A DNA stretch of 64,000 bases from Gaoshiqia hydrogeniformans (GCF_049347105.1 NZ_CP186334.1:1798001-1862000), one strand, 5' to 3'; positions 53,099 through 63,117 are shown, numbered from the stretch's first letter. The notes: generated from the letters alone by a model not told the origin. Numbers and translations: made by a program.

Positions 53099-56000
53099 GC
53101 TTATCTTCTGTCAGTATAAAACGTCCGGTATTAGCTACGGTATTGTCGCTGGTGATACTTCTTTTTGGGATAATAGGAATGACTTATCTGGGCGTAAGAG
53201 AGTTTCCCAGTGTCGATCCGCCGATTATTTCGGTCGATACGTCTTATCCCGGTGCCAATTCCGATGTAATTGAAACACAAATTACCGAACCGCTCGAACA
53301 ATCGATTAACGGTATTCCGGGTATTCGCACCCTCACCAGCCGCAGCAGCCAGGGAAGAAGCAGCATTACCGTCGAATTTGAGTTGTCGGTCGATATGGAG
53401 GCGGCCGCCAACGATGTGCGCGATAAGGTTTCGCAGGCGCAGCGCCTCTTGCCCCGCGACTGCGATCCGCCAACCGTTTCGAAGGCTGATGCTGATGCGA
53501 GTCCGATTATGATGATTGCCGTGAAAAGCCCCAAAAGATCACTGCTCGAATTGTCGGAAATTGCAGATTTGACATTTAAAGAGCAGTTGCAGACTATTTC
53601 GGGGGTAAGCGCCGTCATGATCTGGGGCGAAAAACGCTATGCCATGCGTATTTGGCTCGATCCGGCCAAGCTGGCGGGATACCAGATGACCCCGATTGAT
53701 GTTCGCAATGCGATTCTTCGTGAAAATGTTGAATTGCCTGCAGGAAGTATAGAAGGTACTACAACCGAACTAACAATTCGCGCCCTCGGTTTGATGACCA
53801 ACCCCGAAGAGTTTAACAGCCTGATATTAAAGCAAACAGGAAGTCAGGTAATCCGGGTGCGCGATATAGGCCGGGCCGAGCTTGGACCGGAAGATTTGCG
53901 GGGTATCATGAAGATGAACGGAATTCCAATGGTTGCAACCGTATTGGTTCCGCAACCCGGAGCCAACCACATTGATATCGTGGATGAAGTTTACCAGCGA
54001 CTGGAATACATGAAAAAAGACCTTCCGGACGATGTACAGATTGAAGTGGGTTTTGATAATACCCGGTATATACGGTCGTCAATCAAAGAAGTAAAAAGCA
54101 CCATTTACCTGGCATTTTTTCTGGTAGTCATCATCATCTTCATTTTTTTGCGCGACTGGCGCACCACGCTTATTCCCATCCTGGTTATTCCGGTTTCGCT
54201 GGTCGGTTCCTTTTTCATCATGTATATGGCCGGTTTTACCATCAATGTACTCACCTTACTGGCCATCGTATTATCGATCGGCCTGGTGGTCGACGATGCC
54301 ATTGTGATGATGGAAAACATTTATGTGAAAATAGAAAAAGGCATGAGCCCGCTCGAAGCAGGTTTAAAAGGGTCGAATGAAATATTTTTTGCTATCATAT
54401 CGACTACGATTACCTTGATTGCAGTGTTTTTTCCGATTGTTTTTCTGGAAGGAATGACGGGACGTTTGTTTCGCGAATTTAGCATCGTGATTGCCGGAGC
54501 GGTAGCCATTTCATCATTTGTGGCGTTGACCCTGACCCCGATGCTATCAACAAAATTTCTGAAAACCAGGCACAAACGGAGTAAAGTTTACAATTTTACC
54601 GAGAAGTTTTTCATTGCTCTAAACAATGCTTATCAACAATCACTGAATTCGCTTCTCAACCGGAGGTACCTTTCTCTGATGATTTTAATTCTGTCGTTAG
54701 CGCTGATATTCATTTTGTGGAAAAATATTCCGGCAGAAATGGCCCCGCTTGAAGACCGTTCGCAGATGAGCGTCAGTATGATTTACCCCGAGGGATCGAC
54801 TTACGAGTACAAACTGTCGTACACCGAAGAAGTAGCCGACGTCGTTAACCGCTTTATTCCCGAGCGGGATAAGGTAACCACCATGATCAGAGGAGGTGGT
54901 GGTTTTGTTCGTGTGGTGCTTTCGGATCCTTCGGAACGGGAACGTTCGCAGCAGGAAATAGCCAACCAGCTGACCGCTGAACTTCGCAAAAAAACCCGGG
55001 CGCGGGCCAATGTGATCCAGCAGTCCACCTTTGGAGGGCGACGCGCAGGCCTTCCGGTTCAATACGTGCTTCAGGCCCCGAACATCGATAAATTACGTGA
55101 GGTATTACCGGCTTTCATGGCCGAGGTGAATGATAACCCCACCTTTGTTATGGCCGATGTCAACCTGAAATTTACCAAACCCGAGCTGCAAATTGTGATT
55201 AACCGCGATAAGGCTAATTTATTGGGCGTATCCACGCAAAATATCGGGCAAACGCTGCAATTGGCCCTTAGTGGCCAACGTTTCGGCTACTTCATTATGA
55301 ACGGAAAGCAATACCAGATTTTGGGTGAACTGGCCCGCGAAGACCGCAATAAACCGCTCGATCTGAAATCGCTGTATGTGAGGAACAATTCGGGCCAGAT
55401 GGTACAACTGGATAATTTCGTGACTTTGCAGGAATCTACTGCGCCGCCGCAACTATTCCGTTATAACCGCTTTGTGGCTGCAACGGTTTCGGCCGGCCTT
55501 GCCGAGCGGAAGACAATCAGCCAGGGACTGGAAGAAATGGATCAGATTGCCGATAAAGTGCTTGATGACAGTTTTCGTACGGCCCTGGCCGGCGACTCGA
55601 AAGATTTCATGGAGAGTTCATCGAGCCTTATGTTTGCATTTCTGCTGGCTATTGTGTTGATATTCCTTGTTCTTTCGGCTCAGTTCGAAAGTTTCAAAGA
55701 CCCGGTTATCGTGATGATGACCGTTCCGTTTGCCCTTACGGGAGCTATGTTTTTCATGTGGTATTTTGATATTACCATGAATATTTTCAGCCAGATCGGG
55801 ATTATCATGCTGGTGGGGCTGGTTTCGAAAAACGGGATCCTGATTGTTGAATTTGCCAACCAGCGAAAAAACGAAGGGCAGAGTAAACGCGAAGCCATTC
55901 AATATGCGGCTTCGGCCCGTTTCCGGCCCATTCTGATGACCAGCTTGTCAACAATTTTGGGTATCCTGCCCCTGGCGCTGGGTTGGGGCGAGGGTGCGCA

Positions 56001-56148
56001 AAGCCGCGTTGCTATGGGGGTTGCCGTAGTCGGAGGAATGAGTCTTTCCACCTTGTTAACCCTTTATGTGGTTCCATCGATCTACCTGATTATTTCAAGC
56101 GAAACAAAAAATAACGACCATGATACCAACCTGCCCGACAGCCAATAA
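53095..56148 (+). CDS. RND-family efflux pump, inner-membrane component (AcrB-like)
   Basis: 1017 residues with twelve membrane helices and two large periplasmic loops. Typical motifs: SIKRPVLATVLSLVILLFGI at the N-terminus, GVREFPSVDPPIISV, and the helix-4 proton-relay segment LSIGLVVDDAIVMMENIY with the paired Asp. It exports small toxic compounds or drugs with proton drive. Second gene of the adaptor-pump-channel operon; its end overlaps the channel gene by 29 bases. Substrate unknown. Confidence 0.95.
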   Translation: MSLSSVSIKRPVLATVLSLVILLFGIIGMTYLGVREFPSVDPPIISVDTSYPGANSDVIETQITEPLEQSINGIPGIRTLTSRSSQGRSSITVEFELSVDMEAAANDVRDKVSQAQRLLPRDCDPPTVSKADADASPIMMIAVKSPKRSLLELSEIADLTFKEQLQTISGVSAVMIWGEKRYAMRIWLDPAKLAGYQMTPIDVRNAILRENVELPAGSIEGTTTELTIRALGLMTNPEEFNSLILKQTGSQVIRVRDIGRAELGPEDLRGIMKMNGIPMVATVLVPQPGANHIDIVDEVYQRLEYMKKDLPDDVQIEVGFDNTRYIRSSIKEVKSTIYLAFFLVVIIIFIFLRDWRTTLIPILVIPVSLVGSFFIMYMAGFTINVLTLLAIVLSIGLVVDDAIVMMENIYVKIEKGMSPLEAGLKGSNEIFFAIISTTITLIAVFFPIVFLEGMTGRLFREFSIVIAGAVAISSFVALTLTPMLSTKFLKTRHKRSKVYNFTEKFFIALNNAYQQSLNSLLNRRYLSLMILILSLALIFILWKNIPAEMAPLEDRSQMSVSMIYPEGSTYEYKLSYTEEVADVVNRFIPERDKVTTMIRGGGGFVRVVLSDPSERERSQQEIANQLTAELRKKTRARANVIQQSTFGGRRAGLPVQYVLQAPNIDKLREVLPAFMAEVNDNPTFVMADVNLKFTKPELQIVINRDKANLLGVSTQNIGQTLQLALSGQRFGYFIMNGKQYQILGELAREDRNKPLDLKSLYVRNNSGQMVQLDNFVTLQESTAPPQLFRYNRFVAATVSAGLAERKTISQGLEEMDQIADKVLDDSFRTALAGDSKDFMESSSSLMFAFLLAIVLIFLVLSAQFESFKDPVIVMMTVPFALTGAMFFMWYFDITMNIFSQIGIIMLVGLVSKNGILIVEFANQRKNEGQSKREAIQYAASARFRPILMTSLSTILGILPLALGWGEGAQSRVAMGVAVVGGMSLSTLLTLYVVPSIYLIISSETKNNDHDTNLPDSQ

Positions 56149-57475
56149 ATTCAATCCGATCATCCGCCGTTTCGTTTTGTTACTTTTCATTTTACCTGTT
56201 CTGAAACCGGCTCAGTCGCAGGAATTGTTTGATTTAAACAAGTGCATCAGCATTGGTTTGGAACGTAATTTTTCCATCCGGGTTGCCCGCAACCGCGAAG
56301 AGATAGCTGCCAATAATTACAGCCTGGGAAATGCCGGCCACCTCCCTACCCTGAGCATGACAAACCGGTACAGCGGAACGGTGAATCAGATTACCCAACA
56401 CGATACGGATGGAGAGAAAAGCACCTTGTCGGGTGTGCATAATACAACCGGAACCGCGGGTGTTAATCTGAACTGGACCATCTTCCAGGGATTTAACGCG
56501 CGAACCAGCTATCAGAAACTGAATGAACAGCAACAATTAGGTGAACTTGGCACCCAAACCGAGGTTGAGCGTTTGGTCAGCGAAATCGTTTCGGAGTATT
56601 ATTTTTACGTGCAGCAACAGCGGCTTTACCATAACCTGGCCTATGCGGTTTCCCTGTCGCGCGAACGGGTACGTATCGACGAAGAACGCTATTTACTGGG
56701 CTCTTCGTCCAAGCTGGAGCTGTTGCAGTCGATTGTATACCTGAATGCCGACAGTTCGCGTTATGCGCGGCAAAAAGAAGTGCTTCGTGCCTCTCAGGTA
56801 CGGCTTAACGAGCTGATGGCTGCTGACGATCCGGGAGGAAATATACAGTTGGAAGATTCGGTGATCCACATTGATGAAAAACTGTTGTATGACCGCTTGC
56901 TCGATTTAACGCTGAACTACAATACCAGCCTGCAGATCGCAAAAAAGAACCGGGTTATTTCGGAGTTGGATCATAAGCTGATCGCGTCGCGGGCTTACCC
57001 GTACCTTAATTTTTCGTCGGGTTACGCGTTGGCATATAATACCTACGATGCCGGCTCCTTAAGTAACCAGCGGACCAACGGGATGAACTACGGCCTTACC
57101 CTGGGGATGGATCTCTTTGACGGGTATAACCGCCGGCGCGAAAAAACCAATGCTGTCCTTGAAATTGAAAACAAAAAATACCAGTACCAGGAAATCGAAC
57201 AACAAATCAGGGCCGACCTGATCACGATTTATTATGCGTACGAGAATAATCTGCAGCTGCTCAGGCTGGAAGAACAAAACCTGAGCGTAGCCCGCGAAAA
57301 CCTGGAAATAGCGCTCGAACGGTACAAGCTCGGAAACCTGTCGGGACTGGAACTTCGCGAAGTGCAGAAAAGTCTTCTCGATGCGGAAGAACGCCTGATT
57401 TCGGTGCAATACCAGACCAAGCTGGCCGAAATATCGCTGCAGCAGATCTCGGGCCGGATTATGGATTACCTGTAG
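56120..57475 (+). CDS. TolC-family outer-membrane efflux channel
   Basis: 451 residues. Signal peptide with cleavage around residue 33 (LLLFILPVLKPAQSQ). Two outer-membrane-efflux repeats of long helices follow, for example LNKCISIGLERNFSIRVARN and, in the second half, ENLEIALERYKLGNLSGLEL, the two repeats forming the tunnel. It completes the tripartite pump with the two preceding genes. The start lies 29 bases inside the pump gene, implying coupled translation. Confidence 0.93.
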   Translation: MIPTCPTANKFNPIIRRFVLLLFILPVLKPAQSQELFDLNKCISIGLERNFSIRVARNREEIAANNYSLGNAGHLPTLSMTNRYSGTVNQITQHDTDGEKSTLSGVHNTTGTAGVNLNWTIFQGFNARTSYQKLNEQQQLGELGTQTEVERLVSEIVSEYYFYVQQQRLYHNLAYAVSLSRERVRIDEERYLLGSSSKLELLQSIVYLNADSSRYARQKEVLRASQVRLNELMAADDPGGNIQLEDSVIHIDEKLLYDRLLDLTLNYNTSLQIAKKNRVISELDHKLIASRAYPYLNFSSGYALAYNTYDAGSLSNQRTNGMNYGLTLGMDLFDGYNRRREKTNAVLEIENKKYQYQEIEQQIRADLITIYYAYENNLQLLRLEEQNLSVARENLEIALERYKLGNLSGLELREVQKSLLDAEERLISVQYQTKLAEISLQQISGRIMDYL

Positions 57476-57517
57476 CAGGGCCGGCAAATTATATTTTTCA
57501 AGCTTTGCAAATAAAAC

Positions 57518-57525
57518 TATCTTTG
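57518..57525 (+). promoter_or_regulatory. -7 promoter box of ruvB
   Basis: TATCTTTG matches the Bacteroidota -7 consensus TAnnTTTG, 26 bases upstream of the ruvB ATG. A well-placed -33 TTTG was not found. Confidence 0.5.
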
Positions 57526-57550
57526 TTTTTTCAAGCTTAAGAGTAGTTTT

Positions 57551-58573
57551 ATGACTGATCGTTTGGATCCGCACCATCAATCATTTTCGGAGAAGGATAA
57601 CGAGTTTGACAAACAGTTGAGGCCTTTGTCTTTTGGCGATTTTAAGGGACAGGCCCAGATTGTTGAAAATCTGAAAGTCTTCGTTCAGGCTGCCCGTATG
57701 CGGGGCGAGGCTCTGGACCATGCCTTGCTTTTTGGCCCTCCCGGACTTGGAAAAACCACGCTTTCGAACATCATTGCCAACGAACTGGGGGTAAGTTTGA
57801 AGTTAACTTCAGGTCCGGTATTGGATAAACCGGGCGATTTGGCCGGTTTACTGACCAACCTCGACGAACGCGATGTTCTTTTCATTGATGAAATTCACCG
57901 CTTAAGCCCCATTGTCGAAGAATACCTCTATTCGGCTATGGAAGATTATAAAATCGATATCATGATCGATAAAGGGCCAAGCGCCCGGTCAATCCAGCTG
58001 GAATTAAACCCGTTTACGCTGATTGGCGCCACTACCCGTTCCGGCTTGCTGACCAGCCCGCTTCGCGCCCGTTTTGGCATTAAAGCCCATTTTGAATATT
58101 ACGATCTGAAGGTGTTAACCGGCATTGTACAACGCTCGGCCCAAATTCTGAATGTGGAGATCGATGAACGCTCGGCGATCGAGATTGCTTCGCGCAGTCG
58201 CGGAACTCCCCGGATTGTGAACGCTTTGTTACGCCGTGTCCGCGATTTTGCCCAGGTGAAAGGAAACGGTAAGATTGACCTGGAGATTACCCAGTATTCG
58301 CTTGAAGCGCTGAATATCGATAAACACGGGCTCGATGAGATGGACAATAAAATCCTGCGGACGATTATCGATAAATTTAAGGGAGGCCCGGTCGGATTAA
58401 GTACTGTGGCCACCGCAGTCAGCGAAGACAGCGGCACCATTGAAGAAGTATACGAACCATTCCTGATCAAAGAAGGCTTTATAAAAAGAACCCCGCGTGG
58501 CCGCGAGGCGACCGAGTTGGCATACAAACACCTCGGAGTGATCAGGTTTAACGAGAACCCGGGCTTGTTTTAA
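57551..58573 (+). CDS. ruvB: Holliday-junction branch-migration helicase RuvB
   Basis: 340 residues, the standard length. Walker A LLFGPPGLGKTTLS, Walker B VLFIDEIHRL, sensor 1 GATTRSGLL, and the C-terminal winged helix (GLSTVATAVSEDSGTIEEVY; GFIKRTPRGREATELAYKHL). It drives branch migration with RuvA. Its last 26 bases overlap the 3' end of the convergent glutaminyl-cyclotransferase gene, so transcripts of the two must overlap. Confidence 0.97.
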   Translation: MTDRLDPHHQSFSEKDNEFDKQLRPLSFGDFKGQAQIVENLKVFVQAARMRGEALDHALLFGPPGLGKTTLSNIIANELGVSLKLTSGPVLDKPGDLAGLLTNLDERDVLFIDEIHRLSPIVEEYLYSAMEDYKIDIMIDKGPSARSIQLELNPFTLIGATTRSGLLTSPLRARFGIKAHFEYYDLKVLTGIVQRSAQILNVEIDERSAIEIASRSRGTPRIVNALLRRVRDFAQVKGNGKIDLEITQYSLEALNIDKHGLDEMDNKILRTIIDKFKGGPVGLSTVATAVSEDSGTIEEVYEPFLIKEGFIKRTPRGREATELAYKHLGVIRFNENPGLF

Positions 58574-59633
58574 CCAGCCTCACTTCGAATAATTTTGGCC
58601 AGAGTTTGCCGGTCACATACATTTTCCCGTTCCTGCTGTCAATAGCAATGCCGTTCAGCACGTCAATCCGGTTATCCGGGTTGTACATGAATGATAACAG
58701 TCCTTCAAAATTAATTTTGGAGATCACCTTACCGGTTTCAGCGTCAATTTTTACAGCATAATTGGTTGTCCAGATGTTGGCGTAAATGTAGCCGTCGTAA
58801 TATTCCAACTCGTTTAAATATTTTACCGGACCTTTGTTGTCGTAAACAGGCAGTTTCTTCTCCAGTTGCATGGTTTCCGGGTGAATGAAATGAAGAAATT
58901 CGGAACCATCGGTTTTAATCAGGTATTTGCCGTCGTTGGTCAGCCCCCAGCCTTCCGGCGTATCGTAGCTGAAACTGTCGATCCGGGCAAAGGTATTCAG
59001 GTTGTAAATAAATCCGGTTTTTTCTTTGTAAGTAAGCTGATAGAGTTTGTTGTTCAGGATGGTAATTCCTTCACCAAAATATTTGTCTTCCAGTTTGGCC
59101 GACTTTAAAATCTGTCCGGTTTGCAAATCAAATTGATAGATCCCTGATTTTTCGTATTCACCGGTCCCTTCGTAAAAATTACCCTGATGAATTTCAAATC
59201 CCTGCGTAAAATGTTCGGTGCTATGCGGATACGTGTTTACAATTTCGTAGTTTAGGATTTCAGGTTCAATATCCGATAACACCTCGTAAGTCAAAAAGTT
59301 AACCCCTTCTACCCCATCTGTTTTTGTAGCAACCACCTTCAGCTGGTGTTTGCCGGGCATATTTAACGTTCCGGCCGGATACGAAAAATTCAATTCATCC
59401 GATGTTTTAACCAGTTCATTATCCAGGTATAATTTGGCATTATCCAATGAACCTTCCTTTAACTTGATCTGGATATCAAACCGAATGGAATCGCCCGTGT
59501 ACAGGTTTTTCTTTTTTGGAAGAATTGAAATTTGCGATACCGGCTTGCGCGATTTTTTTGGCGTGTTATTGCAGGCCGAGGCGCTGACGAACAGTAAAAA
59601 GATGATGAGAATACCAATGTTCCGGAGGTTCAT
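58548..59633 (-). CDS. Lipoprotein glutaminyl-peptide cyclotransferase (beta-propeller type)
   Basis: 361 residues. Signal peptide with lipobox (LLFVSASAC) gives a lipid-anchored envelope protein. Residues 30-125 form an Ig-like domain. The C-terminal part matches the plant/bacterial-type glutaminyl cyclase propeller: YPHSTEHFTQGFEI, LNKLYQLTYKEKTGFIYN, GWGLTNDGKYLIKTDGSEFL, YANIWTTNYAVKID and NGIAIDS. It converts N-terminal Gln to pyroglutamate. Convergent with ruvB with overlapping 3' ends, and divergent from the flippase gene. Confidence 0.9.
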   Translation of the reverse strand: MNLRNIGILIIFLLFVSASACNNTPKKSRKPVSQISILPKKKNLYTGDSIRFDIQIKLKEGSLDNAKLYLDNELVKTSDELNFSYPAGTLNMPGKHQLKVVATKTDGVEGVNFLTYEVLSDIEPEILNYEIVNTYPHSTEHFTQGFEIHQGNFYEGTGEYEKSGIYQFDLQTGQILKSAKLEDKYFGEGITILNNKLYQLTYKEKTGFIYNLNTFARIDSFSYDTPEGWGLTNDGKYLIKTDGSEFLHFIHPETMQLEKKLPVYDNKGPVKYLNELEYYDGYIYANIWTTNYAVKIDAETGKVISKINFEGLLSFMYNPDNRIDVLNGIAIDSRNGKMYVTGKLWPKLFEVRLVKTSPGSR

Positions 59634-59726
59634 GCTAAAAGGCTTTAATTTTGCCTTAAAAATACGTAAAACTTAAAATACTGTTGTATTTTACTTTGTT
59701 TTTAAAGCGTGATCTGGCTGAATAGC

Positions 59727-59734
59727 TATCTTTG
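59727..59734 (+). promoter_or_regulatory. -7 promoter box of the flippase gene
   Basis: TATCTTTG fits TAnnTTTG and is followed by the usual C. It covers the in-frame TTG at 59732, so transcription begins downstream of that codon and translation must start later, most likely at the TTG at 59753. Confidence 0.55.
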
Positions 59735-59752
59735 CTTAAAAAATTTCCCGTT

Positions 59753-61225
59753 TTGAACTCATTTAAAAAGCTTGTCGGCGAAACAGCCGTTTACGGCGTC
59801 AGCAGCATTGCCGGACGCTTTATCAACTGGTGGCTTGTACCCTACTATTCGCATATCTTTCTGACGGCCGAATATGGTGTGGTGACCAACCTGTATTCGT
59901 ACATGGCTTTTTTGCTGGTTATTTTAACCTACGGCATGGAAACAGGCTATTTCCGCTACGCTTCGGGCAAGGCGGATAAAGACCTGGTGTATTCCAGTTC
60001 ACTGATTTCGCTTTTTGTTACTTCGCTTAGCTTTTTGCTGGTGGCTTACAGCTTTTCCGATGTCATTTCGGGTTGGATGGATTATGAAAACCATCCGGAA
60101 TACATCCGCTGGATTGCGTTGATTATGGCTTTCGACGCTTTTACCTCCATTCCTTTCGCCCGGCTTCGGATTGAATCGAAAGCGATCAAATTTGCTGTTT
60201 TAAAGCTGATCAACATCTTCGCGAATATCTTTTTCAATGTCTTCTTTTTAAGCATCTGCCCTGCCCTGCTGAAAACCAATCCGGACCATATCGTCGGGCT
60301 GATTTATTCAGATCAGATTGGCGTGGGTTATGTCTTTATTTCGAACCTGATTGCTTCGGGGATAACCTTTGTGATGCTGTTGCCCGAACTTTGGGTGAAA
60401 CTGCGCTTCGACAGCCGTTTGCTGAAAGAAATGGTTTGGTATTCCTTCCCGATCCTGGTGGTTGGTATCGCCGGAATGGTCAACCAGAACATCGATAAAA
60501 TTTTAATCCCCGAATTAATTCCTGCCGACCAGGGGCCCATGGACCAACTGGGGATTTACGGAGCCAATTACAAGCTGGCTGTCTTGATGAATATGTTCAT
60601 CCAGGCCTTCCGCTACGCGTTTGAGCCCTTCTTTTTTTCGCAGGTAAAGTCCGAAAACAATAAACGGGGTTATGCCCTCATCCTGAAGTACTTTGTGATT
60701 TTCGGGCTGATTATATTTTTGGGGATCAGTTTGTTCCTCGATTTGTTTAAAACCTTACATATCATTGACGAAGCTTATTATTCCGGTTTAAAAGTCGTCC
60801 CGATTATCCTGATGGCCAACCTCTTTCTGGGTATTTATTACACCATTTCGCTTTGGTATAAACTCACCGACAAAACCCGTTTTGGAGCCTATTTCTCCCT
60901 GGTTGGCGCCGCGATCAGCTTGGCAATCAACATTATTTTTATCCCGGTTTACGGGTATATGGCATCGGCGGTTGCCGTGTTGATTTGCTTTATGGTTGAA
61001 ACGGCTTTGTGTTATGTGTACGGGCAAAAGCATTTTCCGGTCGACTATCCGGTCAAACGGATTTCCTTTTATTTTATCCTGGCCCTGGGCTTGTATTTTC
61101 TGGCGTTGCTCCTGCCTTTGGAGTCGTCGCGGGGATCGTACCTGTTGAACGCGGTATTACTTTTCGTTTTTCTGTTGACCGTTTACCTGCTGGAAAATAA
61201 AGAATTCAGAAAGTTTCTTCATTAA
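59753..61225 (+). CDS. Wzx-like polysaccharide flippase (MOP superfamily)
   Basis: 490 residues from the TTG at 59753, which gives the family-typical start (M)NSFKKLVGETAVYGVSSIAG; the earlier TTG at 59732 lies in the promoter box. About fourteen membrane helices and the N-terminal polysaccharide-synthesis motif followed by GRFINWWLVPYYS place it among oligosaccharide flippases. It would move lipid-linked saccharides across the inner membrane. No glycosyltransferases are adjacent, so it is a stand-alone member of the type common in Bacteroidota. ATG is absent from this start region. Confidence 0.88.
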   Translation: MNSFKKLVGETAVYGVSSIAGRFINWWLVPYYSHIFLTAEYGVVTNLYSYMAFLLVILTYGMETGYFRYASGKADKDLVYSSSLISLFVTSLSFLLVAYSFSDVISGWMDYENHPEYIRWIALIMAFDAFTSIPFARLRIESKAIKFAVLKLINIFANIFFNVFFLSICPALLKTNPDHIVGLIYSDQIGVGYVFISNLIASGITFVMLLPELWVKLRFDSRLLKEMVWYSFPILVVGIAGMVNQNIDKILIPELIPADQGPMDQLGIYGANYKLAVLMNMFIQAFRYAFEPFFFSQVKSENNKRGYALILKYFVIFGLIIFLGISLFLDLFKTLHIIDEAYYSGLKVVPIILMANLFLGIYYTISLWYKLTDKTRFGAYFSLVGAAISLAINIIFIPVYGYMASAVAVLICFMVETALCYVYGQKHFPVDYPVKRISFYFILALGLYFLALLLPLESSRGSYLLNAVLLFVFLLTVYLLENKEFRKFLH

Positions 61226-61249
61226 AATCAAATAAATACATTTAAGTAT

Positions 61250-61257
61250 TATTTTTG
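61250..61257 (+). promoter_or_regulatory. -7 promoter box of the rpiB-lutB unit
   Basis: TATTTTTG matches TAnnTTTG about 50 bases upstream of the rpiB ATG. No clear -33 box was found at the expected distance. Confidence 0.4.
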
Positions 61258-61307
61258 TCCTGAAACAGGCATACAAACAGATTTGGCCACATATAAAATT
61301 AATTGTT

Positions 61308-61739
61308 ATGAAGATTGCATTGGCTTCCGATCATGCCGGCTTCGAACGCAAGCAGGTTGTGTTGAAATATCTGGGCGACGAAGGGATTGAAACGAAAGAT
61401 TTCGGCGCGTATTCATCTGAAAGTTCTGATTATCCCGATTTTGCCCATCCCATGGCAGACGCGGTTGAAAAGGGCGAGTTTGATTTTGGTATTTCGCTGT
61501 GCGGCAGCGGAAACGGGATTAACATCGTGGCCAACAAACATCAGCAAATACGTTCTGCAATTTGCTGGAAACCGGAGATTGCCGCCTTGGCCCGCTTGCA
61601 CAACGATGCCAATATTTGCGCTCTTCCGGCCCGTTTTATAACCGACGATGAAGCCATCATGATCGTAAAAACATTCATCAAAACAGAATTTGAAGGCGGC
61701 CGGCACTCCCGGAGGATCAATAAAATTCCAATCAAATAA
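61308..61739 (+). CDS. rpiB: Ribose-5-phosphate isomerase B
   Basis: 143 residues. N-terminal MKIALASDHAGFERK with the phosphate-binding Asp/His pair, the active-site Cys in GISLCGSGNGINIVANKH (the enediol base), and RSAICW. It interconverts ribose 5-phosphate and ribulose 5-phosphate. Only 3 bases separate it from lutB, so they probably form one unit despite unrelated pathways. Confidence 0.95.
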   Translation: MKIALASDHAGFERKQVVLKYLGDEGIETKDFGAYSSESSDYPDFAHPMADAVEKGEFDFGISLCGSGNGINIVANKHQQIRSAICWKPEIAALARLHNDANICALPARFITDDEAIMIVKTFIKTEFEGGRHSRRINKIPIK

Positions 61740-61742
61740 ATC

Positions 61743-63113
61743 ATGGCTGTTGTAAAGAAGAACTTCCTGAAAAAATCGGATCAGGTGGCTTTCGACAAAA
61801 AGCACCGCGAAACCATCCGGTTTAATATTTCACGGTACGATCAGGCCGTGGAGCGGGGTAAAAAGCGTTATGCCGATCTGGAACTGGCCCGCGAAAGAGG
61901 TTCTTATGTGAAAGAGCAGGCCATCAATAAGCTGCCTGATTATTTGCTCGAATTTGAAAAGAATATTACCGCCCGTGGCGCTGAGGTCATTTGGGCCGAA
62001 GACGGAAAAGAGGCCATTCGGGCTGTTCAGCAGATCCTGAAAGAAAACGGGGCGAAGTTGCTGGTAAAAAGCAAATCGATGACCACCGAAGAAATCGACT
62101 TCAACGAGCATGTGGAGGAGATCGGCGTGGAATCGCTTGAAACCGACCTGGGTGAGTATATCGTGCAAATTGCCGGCGAGAAACCCTATCATATTGTAAC
62201 GCCGGCTATGCACAAATCGAAGGAAGATATTGCTGAGCTCTTCCGCGAAAAGTTTGATACACCGGAAAAAAGCACGCCTGAATTTTTGACAGCCTATGTG
62301 CGGAAATTGCTTCGCAATAAGTTTACCCGGGCCGAGGTGGGTGTAACCGGATCGAACTTTTTAATTGCCGATATTGGCGGTATCGCCCTCACCGAAAATG
62401 AAGGTAACGCGATGATGACTTTTTCGTTTCCGAAAGTGCATATTGCCATTGCCGGAATCGAAAAAATTATCCCGTCGATGAAGGACCTGGGCCTTTTATG
62501 GCCTTTGTTGGCGGCGCATGGCACCGGGCAGCAGGTAACGGTTTATAATTCAATTGTTACCGGGCCCAGGAAAGCCGGTGAAACCGACGGGCCCGAAAAA
62601 ATGTATGTGATTCTTTTGGATAACAAACGCAGCGAATTGTACCGGCACGACGATCAGTACCTCGCGCTGAAATGTATTCGTTGCGGCGCCTGCTTAAATG
62701 CTTGTCCGATATATAAAAACGTGGGCGGCTACACCTACGCGGCTACCTACAGCGGACCAATCGGGTCGGTGATTACTCCGTTTTATAACGGTTTTTCAGA
62801 CTATAATCACCTGAGTTCTGCCTGTTCGGTTTGCGGAAAGTGTACCGAAGTATGCCCGGTTAAAATACCCTTGCACAAGCTGTTGCTGTTTAACCGCCGC
62901 GATGCGGTCAACCAGGGAAACGGCGGCCTGATGTGGAATATGGGGATGAAAGCCTATGAATATGCCTTTATGAAACGCAGCCGGCTGGATGCCCTGAGCG
63001 GCGACATGAAGAATAAATTGAAAATATTCGGGAAGAATACTTTGGGAGAACATAAAGAACTTCCTGAATTTGCCGAAAAGTCATTTAGCCAACAGTGGAA
63101 ATTAAAAAAATAA
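61743..63113 (+). CDS. lutB: Iron-sulphur protein LutB/LldF (L-lactate oxidation complex)
   Basis: 456 residues. A LUD domain (about 65-290, with KSKSMTTEEIDFNEHVEEIG) is followed by two [4Fe-4S] cluster motifs: CIRCGACLNACPIYKNVGG and CSVCGKCTEVCPVKIPLH. LutB works with LutA and LutC to oxidise L-lactate to pyruvate. Neither partner gene is in the window on either side, so they must be elsewhere or the protein serves a different electron-transfer role. Between rpiB and an Rrf2 regulator, with 3- and 4-base gaps. Confidence 0.92.
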   Translation: MAVVKKNFLKKSDQVAFDKKHRETIRFNISRYDQAVERGKKRYADLELARERGSYVKEQAINKLPDYLLEFEKNITARGAEVIWAEDGKEAIRAVQQILKENGAKLLVKSKSMTTEEIDFNEHVEEIGVESLETDLGEYIVQIAGEKPYHIVTPAMHKSKEDIAELFREKFDTPEKSTPEFLTAYVRKLLRNKFTRAEVGVTGSNFLIADIGGIALTENEGNAMMTFSFPKVHIAIAGIEKIIPSMKDLGLLWPLLAAHGTGQQVTVYNSIVTGPRKAGETDGPEKMYVILLDNKRSELYRHDDQYLALKCIRCGACLNACPIYKNVGGYTYAATYSGPIGSVITPFYNGFSDYNHLSSACSVCGKCTEVCPVKIPLHKLLLFNRRDAVNQGNGGLMWNMGMKAYEYAFMKRSRLDALSGDMKNKLKIFGKNTLGEHKELPEFAEKSFSQQWKLKK

Positions 63114-63117
63114 GATT

